From an uncultured Pseudobdellovibrionaceae bacterium (GTDB lineage: Bacteria > Bdellovibrionota > Bdellovibrionia > Bdellovibrionales > JAMPXM01), in assembly GCA_934277865.1 (NCBI GenBank), contig CAKQVW010000221.1, forward strand, positions 1-5,221: a stretch of DNA of 5,221 nt, given 5' to 3'. Position 1 is the first letter of the stretch. Every line of letters starts with the position of its first letter. A model generated the notes under the pieces. The model saw only the letters and a program-made list of their open reading frames with translations. It ran no database searches and had not been told where the DNA came from. The position numbers were made by a program, and so were the translations under genes. Positions 1 through 3,954 of this stretch are shown here, piece after piece.

Positions 1-392
1 ATCAGAAGAATCGCAAAAAGAGAAACGTAGTTGAGTGCGGTCACATCTCCGTGCCCGATTAACGCAACAACAAACAAGATCGCGCAGCCGCACAAAAATG
101 TAATCCAGGCCTCTAAAAAACGAGTTCCGGTGGTCGATTCGACCTCTCCTCGCTGAGTGAAGCCTGAGACCGAAATTCCCGGCCAGGCAAAAAGAAAAAC
201 GAAGATTCCTAAACGGGATTGAAACTTAGCGCCATCAGAAATTTGCCAGATGAGTGCTGCAATTTTGATGATCCCAATCATCCCGAGACTTGAAGCTATG
301 AGTTTCACAACAGGATCTGCATCTTTTAACAAATAAAGGTCGGCAAAACCGAAAGCGATAATGAAGACAGCGAAGACCTTGGCGATTTTCAT
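1..392 (-). CDS. Multi-pass membrane protein, partial; possible MBOAT/wax-synthase-like O-acyltransferase
   Basis: I translated this frame by hand. It is open from an ATG at 392-390 to the left edge, giving about 130 residues, and the C-terminus lies outside the window. A GGAG sits 5 bases before the ATG, which fixes the start. The protein begins MKIAKVFAVFIIAFGFADLY and has about four hydrophobic stretches (residues 4-20, 30-50, 62-72 and 98-113) separated by short charged loops, so it is an inner-membrane protein. The segment RLGIFVFLFAWPGISVSGF resembles from memory the '(F/Y)xxWPGM' region near the N-terminus of bacterial wax-synthase/MBOAT-like acyltransferases. The catalytic Asn/His region of that family would lie off the window, so the assignment is tentative. 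The start overlaps the end of the displaced regulator frame as ATGA, which suggests translational coupling with the TetR gene upstream. Confidence 0.6.
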   Translation of the reverse strand, partial: MKIAKVFAVFIIAFGFADLYLLKDADPVVKLIASSLGMIGIIKIAALIWQISDGAKFQSRLGIFVFLFAWPGISVSGFTQRGEVESTTGTRFLEAWITFLCGCAILFVVALIGHGDVTALNYVSLFAILL

Positions 393-529
393 TTCGTCTC
401 CTTCTCGAAGCGTTCAAGCGGAGAAAGAACCAGATTAAAAAAAGCTTTCATTCCTGGAACTCGAATTAGTGATGGCCCGTTTTTCCATAACCGAATTGAT
501 TGTTTTAAGATGGCCTTGAGACGATTTAT
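389..529 (-). pseudogene. Displaced C-terminal segment of the TetR regulator in another frame
   Basis: This frame reads INRLKAILKQSIRLWKNGP, then a stretch ending SPLERFEKETK and TGA at 391-389. It is amphipathic and looks like the last two helices of a TetR ligand-binding domain. It overlaps the tail of the 435-902 gene in a different frame, and only one of the two frames can be ancestral here. Its stop overlaps the next start as ATGA, the usual arrangement for two coupled genes, whereas the 435 stop leaves a 42-base gap. Joining residue 124 (Trp, codon 533-531) to this frame gives a protein of only about 170 residues. I infer a deletion of roughly 30-50 residues with loss of frame near 525-540. 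A sequencing or assembly error is the alternative. Confidence 0.5.
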
Positions 530-902
530 GCCATGGTGAAACAGGATCGTGGGGGTCAAGTCGTTGCATAAGTACCCGGAGCACCGCTCGATACGATTCA
601 AACTCTTTGAATCGATCACGACAGATCCAGGTCATCGCCGTTTCAAGCGATGGTTGATGAGATTCCAGATACATTTTAGTGCGCTCGATATGCCCGCTTA
701 ACGATGCTTTGAAAAGCTCAAGAACGATCTCTTCTTTATTTTTGAAGTGATAATAGAAAGACCCGAGAGAGGAATCACAAGCTTTCGCAAGATCACGCAT
801 GGTGACCGACTCGTAGCCGTCTTTTTGAAAGAGAAAGAGGGCTTGCTGAAGAATCCCCTCTTTGGTTCTTTCGCTTTTGGTGAGTTTCTCGGTTTCAGCC
901 AT
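435..902 (-). CDS. TetR/AcrR-family transcriptional regulator, C-terminal domain probably truncated and frameshifted
   Basis: The 155-residue product has a typical TetR DNA-binding domain. Helix 1 runs from about residue 14 to 28. The helix-turn-helix spans about residues 33-53 (VTMRDLAKACDSSLGSFYYHF), followed by KNKEEIVLELF. The start is the ATG at 902-900 with GGAG five bases upstream. An in-frame ATG at 923 sits inside an operator-like palindrome, about where the predicted promoter would start transcription, so it is unlikely. The ligand-binding half runs normally to RLDPHDPVSPW (residues 114-124). The reading then turns into a Ser/Asn-rich tail (ITNSSSRNESFF) unlike a TetR helix bundle. 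TetR proteins usually have 190-220 residues. A helical C-terminus fitting the family lies in another frame (389-529). The gene is therefore probably a deletion/frameshift derivative with an intact DNA-binding domain. It is likely autoregulated through the GAACATGTTC sites and probably controls the membrane-protein gene next to it. Confidence 0.85.
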   Translation of the reverse strand: MAETEKLTKSERTKEGILQQALFLFQKDGYESVTMRDLAKACDSSLGSFYYHFKNKEEIVLELFKASLSGHIERTKMYLESHQPSLETAMTWICRDRFKEFESYRAVLRVLMQRLDPHDPVSPWHKSSQGHLKTINSVMEKRAITNSSSRNESFF

Positions 903-916
903 CTTTTCTCCATTTT

Positions 917-928
917 TGAACATGTTCA
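917..928. promoter_or_regulatory. Operator-like palindrome TGAACATGTTCA (proximal)
   Basis: This is a perfect 12-base palindrome directly downstream of the predicted -10 box, covering the probable transcription start. A repressor bound here would block initiation. TetR-family proteins typically bind such palindromes next to their own gene, so autorepression by the 435-902 product is the simplest reading. The binding itself is inferred. Confidence 0.6.
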
Positions 929-956
929 GAATAAGCCCAGACCGTCATGAGGTCAA
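928..956 (-). promoter_or_regulatory. Sigma70-like promoter of the tetR-membrane protein operon
   Basis: On the minus strand, TTGACC (956-951) is separated by 17 bases from TATTCT (933-928). Transcription would begin near 921, leaving a leader of about 20 bases that carries the GGAG of the regulator start at 902. The match to consensus is good (5/6 and 4/6) with ideal spacing. Palindromic operators on both sides strengthen the call. Confidence 0.6.
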
Positions 957-964
957 CTATTTTC

Positions 965-974
965 GAACATGTTC
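965..974. promoter_or_regulatory. Operator-like palindrome GAACATGTTC (distal)
   Basis: This is a second exact copy of the 10-base core found at 918-927, centred 47 bases upstream of the first and just upstream of the -35 box. The two copies bracket the promoter. Spacing of nearly 4.5 helical turns places them on opposite DNA faces, so simple double occupancy is more likely than tight looping. Confidence 0.55.
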
Positions 975-980
975 AAAAAT

Positions 981-1054
981 GAGAACATGGAGAACATTTA
1001 GCTATACGTTCTCCAACGTGGAGAACAAATACCTAAGAAAAGTAATGGTTCTCC
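981..1054. repeat. Cluster of GGAGAAC/GTTCTCC half-sites upstream of the tetR promoter
   Basis: Exact copies of a 7-base unit occur at 989-995 (GGAGAAC), 1008-1014 (GTTCTCC), 1020-1026 (GGAGAAC) and 1048-1054 (GTTCTCC). A six-base version (GAGAAC) lies at 981-986. The copies at 1008-1026 form a perfect inverted repeat with a 5-base spacer (AACGT). GAGAACAT is directly repeated at 981 and 990. The unit shares the GAAC core of the two palindromes nearer the gene. The DNA is AT-rich (about 33% GC over 961-1080). It looks like an upstream binding array for one or two regulators, but the protein is unknown. Confidence 0.5.
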
Positions 1055-1079
1055 ACAAGATTAAAAATCATCAGCAAAT

Positions 1080-1163
1080 TCAATCACTTAATTTTTCAGA
1101 ATCATCACGAAGCGCAGTTCGAAGATCGTCCACTAGGGCGCACCACTTCCAACTTCCGAATTT
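1080..1163 (-). pseudogene. Possible gene remnant: short coding-like stretch with no start
   Basis: On the minus strand a frame closed by TAA at 1166-1164 reads KFGSWKWCALVDDLRTALRD and then DSEKLSD before TGA at 1082-1080. The composition is protein-like, with an amphipathic charged helix, but there is no ATG. A GTG lies at the Val of LVDD without a clear Shine-Dalgarno sequence. It could be the 3' end of a decayed gene between the regulator and the secreted protein, or chance. I do not recognise a family. Confidence 0.2.
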
Positions 1164-1182
1164 TTAAAATATGCGGACGGAC

Positions 1183-1686
1183 TTAGTGAGTGAGACGGAA
1201 CGTGCCCCAGTGTGTGCTCGCGACATCGATCACGACGCCGTCGACGACGACGGTTTGTTCGGCGACGATGGAAAAGTCGACGAACTCGGTGCCGAGATCA
1301 AGTTCTTGAGTTGAAAGCGTTGCCGTTGGGTTGGTTTCAAAACCATTGAGTTCGATGAACTTGTGTTTCGCCCAGTTTGCTGTGGCAACAAAGAGACGGA
1401 ACTTCGCGAAACGAAGTTCGACAGCTTTCCCATCAGGGGTTGTGTAGCGGTGAGTCGGCATCGAGGTGTCGAGTTTCCACTGTTGGCCGTCACAAACATT
1501 GATCTGCACGGTCAGATCTTGGCCATTGAGTGTGGCCGTCATCGCGGTCTCTGGTGCGATCGGTTTTACTGCTTCCACCGGTGGGCAGGAGACTGTGGCT
1601 CCGTCGAAGACTTTGCCGATTTGCGCAGCCTGCGAATTTTGCGAAATAAACAGGAACAAGAAAAGTGCTGAGAGGCGCATCAACAT
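1183..1686 (-). CDS. Small secreted protein of unknown function
   Basis: The gene starts at ATG 1686-1684, preceded by AAGGAG at ideal spacing, and encodes 167 residues. The frame stays open upstream to 1827, but that extension has no ribosome site and would bury the signal peptide. Residues 1-20 (MLMRLSALFLFLFISQNSQA) are a clear Sec signal peptide with a probable signal peptidase I cut after Ala20, so the product is exported to the periplasm or beyond. The mature part, about 147 residues, has exactly two cysteines (34 and 65) that could form one disulphide. It alternates short hydrophobic strands with polar turns, suggesting a beta-sandwich-like fold, and ends in a Val-rich stretch and THWGTFRLTH. 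No catalytic motif or known family is recognised. It lies downstream of the EF-hand gene on the same strand, across a 163-base gap with two inverted repeats, so it may have its own control. Confidence 0.75.
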   Translation of the reverse strand: MLMRLSALFLFLFISQNSQAAQIGKVFDGATVSCPPVEAVKPIAPETAMTATLNGQDLTVQINVCDGQQWKLDTSMPTHRYTTPDGKAVELRFAKFRLFVATANWAKHKFIELNGFETNPTATLSTQELDLGTEFVDFSIVAEQTVVVDGVVIDVASTHWGTFRLTH

Positions 1687-1734
1687 TGGAACTCCTTGGT
1701 CTTTAGCTGTGGTTGAATTCAATGAAACTCGAAT

Positions 1735-1758
1735 CCGGCGCAGGCTAGATTGCGCCGG
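1735..1758. repeat. Perfect 8-base inverted repeat (hairpin) before the secreted-protein gene
   Basis: CCGGCGCA and TGCGCCGG flank an 8-base loop. In minus-strand RNA this GC-rich stem lies about 50 bases before the start at 1686. It is followed by a mixed ATTCGAGTTTC sequence rather than a U run, so it is not a textbook terminator. It could be a weak terminator for the upstream EF-hand gene or a 5'-leader structure. Confidence 0.45.
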
Positions 1759-1801
1759 GCGTGCCACGCAAGAGCATGTTGCAGATGTTGATGAATCACC
1801 A

Positions 1802-1839
1802 AGAGCGCAGCGTGTTAACTGCCGCATCGACTGCGCTCT
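1802..1839. repeat. Perfect 9-base inverted repeat just after the EF-hand gene
   Basis: AGAGCGCAG (1802-1810) and CTGCGCTCT (1831-1839) are separated by 20 bases. The repeat begins 10 bases after the stop of the EF-hand gene at 1850. Its position suits a transcript-end stem, but the sequence after it on the minus strand is TTGGTGATTC, with no U tract. It may protect or trim the 3' end, or work with the second stem at 1735-1758. Confidence 0.4.
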
Positions 1840-1849
1840 ATGGGAGCCT

Positions 1850-2305
1850 TTAGAGGAAGGATGCGAAGGGGTCGGTTTCTGGATTGTCTGATGCCTTCAC
1901 CACCAGAGTTTTGAACTCGTCTTGTGTGAGGCCATTGCCGACTTTTGTTGGTTCCGCAAGAAACAAGGCTTCAAAGGCGCGAGTCGCATCTTCGGATGTG
2001 GGTCGACGCTTCGCCTTACGTTTGCTGGCCTTTGCGTCGCGACTGCCGGGCTTGGCTGCGAGAATCTCGGTCTTTTGCGGGCGATCGTAGGAGGCGATGA
2101 TGTATTGGAAACCACCGCGGGCCTCTTCCGGCGTGAGGATGCCGTCGCCGTTGACATCAAGAATCTCAAAGAGACGTTCGGCGCTACTCTCGGGCGTTTC
2201 AACTTCGCCGTTGGCAACGGACTTTGGCGAAACGGCGCAGCTTGTTCCGATGAGAATGCTGAGAAGAAGCATGAGACCAAAAAGTAATCTACGTTGCGAC
2301 GGCAT
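1850..2305 (-). CDS. Exported EF-hand calcium-binding protein, possible lipoprotein
   Basis: The product has 151 residues starting at ATG 2305-2303, with GGGGAT 8 bases upstream. Earlier in-frame ATGs (2356, 2320) lack a ribosome site. Residues 5-22 form a signal sequence (two Arg, then a Leu-rich core) ending IGTSC. Cys23 could be lipidated, but Gly at -3 departs from the usual lipobox, and cleavage after Ala24 is also possible. Residues 50-61 (DVNGDGILTPEE) are a complete EF-hand loop with Asp1, Asn3, Asp5, Gly6, Leu8 and Glu12. A second, degenerate loop at about 119-130 (ending NGLTQDE) keeps Leu8 and Glu12 but lacks the first acidic ligands. A very basic patch (KASKRKAKRRP, 92-102) separates them. 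Calcium binding in the envelope is expected from the motif. The partner and purpose are unknown. The orphan gene upstream ends 75 bases away on the same strand. Confidence 0.78.
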   Translation of the reverse strand: MPSQRRLLFGLMLLLSILIGTSCAVSPKSVANGEVETPESSAERLFEILDVNGDGILTPEEARGGFQYIIASYDRPQKTEILAAKPGSRDAKASKRKAKRRPTSEDATRAFEALFLAEPTKVGNGLTQDEFKTLVVKASDNPETDPFASFL

Positions 2306-2380
2306 AGGCGAAATCCCCATATCAAATGAGAGTTGTAGGATGTTGCTGAGGTTCAATTTAGAAAGGGACGCCGTGATTGT

Positions 2381-2758
2381 CTATGAGATTGAGCGTTGGA
2401 CTTCGAGAATTTTTCGTTCAAGTTCTTCTGCGTCGATACGAAAGAGACAGAGCAGATAGCTGTCATCTTGTTTGGCGTATTTTCGTGTGCGGGATTTGGA
2501 ACAGTATTCGTGATGTGTGAAGAGAATTGTCTTTTCACGAGAAGCCAAACGACCGGACGAAGTGAAGCGGCGATAGCTTTCGATCACATCGATGCTGACT
2601 CCGCCGCGGTTGTCGATCGCCGTTATGATGCCGAAAGATTCTTGTTCGCGCGGCAAAAACCAACCACGCATAACGAAACCCACACGATCTCCCACTCGGA
2701 GTTCATTGCCGTCTCGGTCGACGTTTTTCACTGTGAAAATACCTTGAGCGGAGCGCAC
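2381..2758 (-). CDS. Small soluble protein of unknown function with SH3-like N-terminal segment
   Basis: The protein has 125 residues and no signal peptide or membrane span. The longest start is GTG at 2758-2756, with only a weak AGAG upstream. A second GTG at 2731-2729 (VKNVDRDGNELRVGDRV) has AAGG about 10 bases before it and is a real alternative, since the conserved-looking part begins there. The pattern GNELRVGDRVGFVMRG followed by GIITAIDNRGGVSIDVI looks like a small beta-barrel of the KOW/SH3/Tudor type, often used to bind nucleic acid or protein; this is inferred from pattern only. The C-terminal third is charged and helical (RIDAEELERKILEVQRS). It is divergent from the patatin gene across 91 bases and co-directional with the EF-hand gene 75 bases downstream, so the two could share a transcript. 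Confidence 0.6.
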   Translation of the reverse strand: MRSAQGIFTVKNVDRDGNELRVGDRVGFVMRGWFLPREQESFGIITAIDNRGGVSIDVIESYRRFTSSGRLASREKTILFTHHEYCSKSRTRKYAKQDDSYLLCLFRIDAEELERKILEVQRSIS

Positions 2759-2815
2759 GTTTCTCTATCGGACCCGTCGACGACAGACTTCAGTCGAGCC
2801 GCGGAAAGTCTCCCT

Positions 2816-2844
2816 TTGAGACACACTGGCTGAATGGCGACAAT
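2816..2844 (+). promoter_or_regulatory. Candidate patatin promoter placing the transcript start at the ATG
   Basis: TTGAGA (2816-2821), a 17-base spacer and GACAAT (2839-2844) form a plausible sigma70-like promoter. Transcription would start near 2850-2852, which is the ATG itself, so the mRNA would have no leader. This agrees with the lack of a usable Shine-Dalgarno sequence; the only purines (GGGA) end one base before the ATG. The -10 match is 4 of 6. Confidence 0.35.
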
Positions 2845-2849
2845 GGGAC

Positions 2850-3893
2850 ATGACGCGAAACGAGACTTCCCATCGAAATACCAGCAAAAGAGTGAACTTG
2901 GCCCTTCAGGGAGGCGGCTCGCATGGCGCCTTCACATGGGGAGTCTTGGACAGACTGCTGCAGGAAGAGAATCTCGAGTTTGAGGGGATCTCCGGAACTT
3001 CTGCCGGTGCGGTGAACGCGTTGGTGATGGCAACCGGCCTTGCGCGTGGCGGCCGAGAAGCGGCAAGGAAGGCTCTGGGTGAGTTTTGGATGGCGATTGC
3101 GGAGATGCATCCAATGGCTCCGGTCAAACGGCACCCGTTTGATGTGGTGTTTGGACGTTTTGGATTTGATCTCTCATGGTCTTACCATTGGTTTGCGTCG
3201 TTCACGCATTTGGTCTCGCCGTATCAATGGAATCCGCTGAACATCAATCCACTTCGCGACCTCATTTCCAAGCACGTGGATTTTGAAAGTGTTCGTGGAT
3301 TTGATCGCATGAAACTTTTTGTTTCGGCAACGTCGGTGGAAACCGGCCGCATTCGAGTTTTTCAGCGCCACGAGATGACAGAGGCGGCCTTACTTGCAAG
3401 CACAGCGCTGCCAATGATGTTTCATGCGGTGGAGGTGGAAGGGCAGCATTACTGGGATGGCGGCTTTGTCGGGAATCCGGCGTTGTTTCCGCTGTTCTAC
3501 GAGTGCCAGTCGCAAGACATCGTCATCGTGCAAATCAATCCGCTGAAACGTGAGGCGGTTCCGAAGTCGATTTTCGAGATTCAAGACCGCATGTCCGAGA
3601 TCTCCTTCAACGCGAGTCTCGCAAGTGAACTTCGGGCTGTGCATTTTGTGAACCGCCTGATTCAAAAAGGGGCGCTTGCTGACGGACGTTACCACCCGGT
3701 CTTGGTGCACATGATTGAAAGTGAAACGGAAATGCGTGGGCTAGGTTCAGCCACTAAGTTATTGATCGAGCCAAGCTTCCTCAAACACCTTTATGAACTT
3801 GGGCATCAGGCTGCCGACTCGTGGTTACAAAGTCATTTTGAAGCTCTGGGTGCTCGGTCGACGGTGGACATTCGCACACGCTTTCTCGATTGA
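2850..3893 (+). CDS. Patatin-like phospholipase (serine lipid acyl hydrolase)
   Basis: The protein has 347 residues. Family members hydrolyse acyl esters of phospholipids with a Ser-Asp dyad. All parts are present: the oxyanion-hole loop GGGSHG (21-26) after the first strand VNLALQ, the nucleophile elbow GTSAG (49-53) with Ser51, and the DGG motif (203-205) with Asp203. The ALP sequence (186-188) and VGNPAL (207-212) also fit. The first two motifs are 25 residues apart, as expected. There is no signal peptide, so the protein is cytosolic or leaves by an unseen route. The region after about residue 230 is helical and typical in length for the family. The ATG at 2850 has no good ribosome site; GTG at 2896 (before NLALQ) would cut too close to the first strand. 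The gene is monocistronic, divergent from the orphan gene and convergent with the L,D-transpeptidase. The substrate and any toxin-like role cannot be read from the sequence. Confidence 0.92.
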   Translation: MTRNETSHRNTSKRVNLALQGGGSHGAFTWGVLDRLLQEENLEFEGISGTSAGAVNALVMATGLARGGREAARKALGEFWMAIAEMHPMAPVKRHPFDVVFGRFGFDLSWSYHWFASFTHLVSPYQWNPLNINPLRDLISKHVDFESVRGFDRMKLFVSATSVETGRIRVFQRHEMTEAALLASTALPMMFHAVEVEGQHYWDGGFVGNPALFPLFYECQSQDIVIVQINPLKREAVPKSIFEIQDRMSEISFNASLASELRAVHFVNRLIQKGALADGRYHPVLVHMIESETEMRGLGSATKLLIEPSFLKHLYELGHQAADSWLQSHFEALGARSTVDIRTRFLD

Positions 3894-3903
3894 TGAAATA
3901 AAA

Positions 3904-3932
3904 AAAGCCAACCCCGAAAGAGGGTCGGCTTT
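3904..3932. terminator. Bidirectional intrinsic terminator between patatin and L,D-transpeptidase genes
   Basis: The stem AAAGCC-A-ACCC / GGGT-C-GGCTTT has one internal A/C mismatch and a 7-base loop (CGAAAGA). On the plus strand it runs into TTTATTTT. On the minus strand the A run before it (3897-3906) gives a U tract. It lies 11 bases after the patatin stop and 23 bases after the transpeptidase stop, so it can end both convergent transcripts. Confidence 0.88.
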
Positions 3933-3954
3933 ATTTTAAGTCGGGCGGTGAGAG

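Noticed and set aside
903..923. Earlier ATG for the TetR gene (MFKNGEK)
   Set aside because: It sits inside the operator palindrome at the predicted transcription start; the ATG at 902 has GGAG at good spacing.
981..1054. CRISPR-like array
   Set aside because: Repeat units are only 7 bases, occur in both orientations and have irregular spacing; they fit protein binding sites, not CRISPR repeats.
862..1167. 101-residue plus-strand frame across the operator region
   Set aside because: It overlaps the TetR N-terminus antisense and then translates operator repeats; the composition is poor in coding signal.
1687..1827. 47-residue upstream extension of the secreted-protein gene
   Set aside because: Arg/Ser/Cys-rich, no ribosome site, crosses a GC-rich hairpin, and would place the signal peptide internally.
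1466..1891. 141-residue plus-strand open frame
   Set aside because: It runs antisense to the signal-peptide-bearing secreted protein and across the hairpin gap; no ribosome site or recognisable motif.
2808..2822. Small hairpin GTCTC-CCTTT-GAGAC before the patatin gene
   Set aside because: A 5-base stem is too weak to call, and part of it is used by the candidate -35 box.
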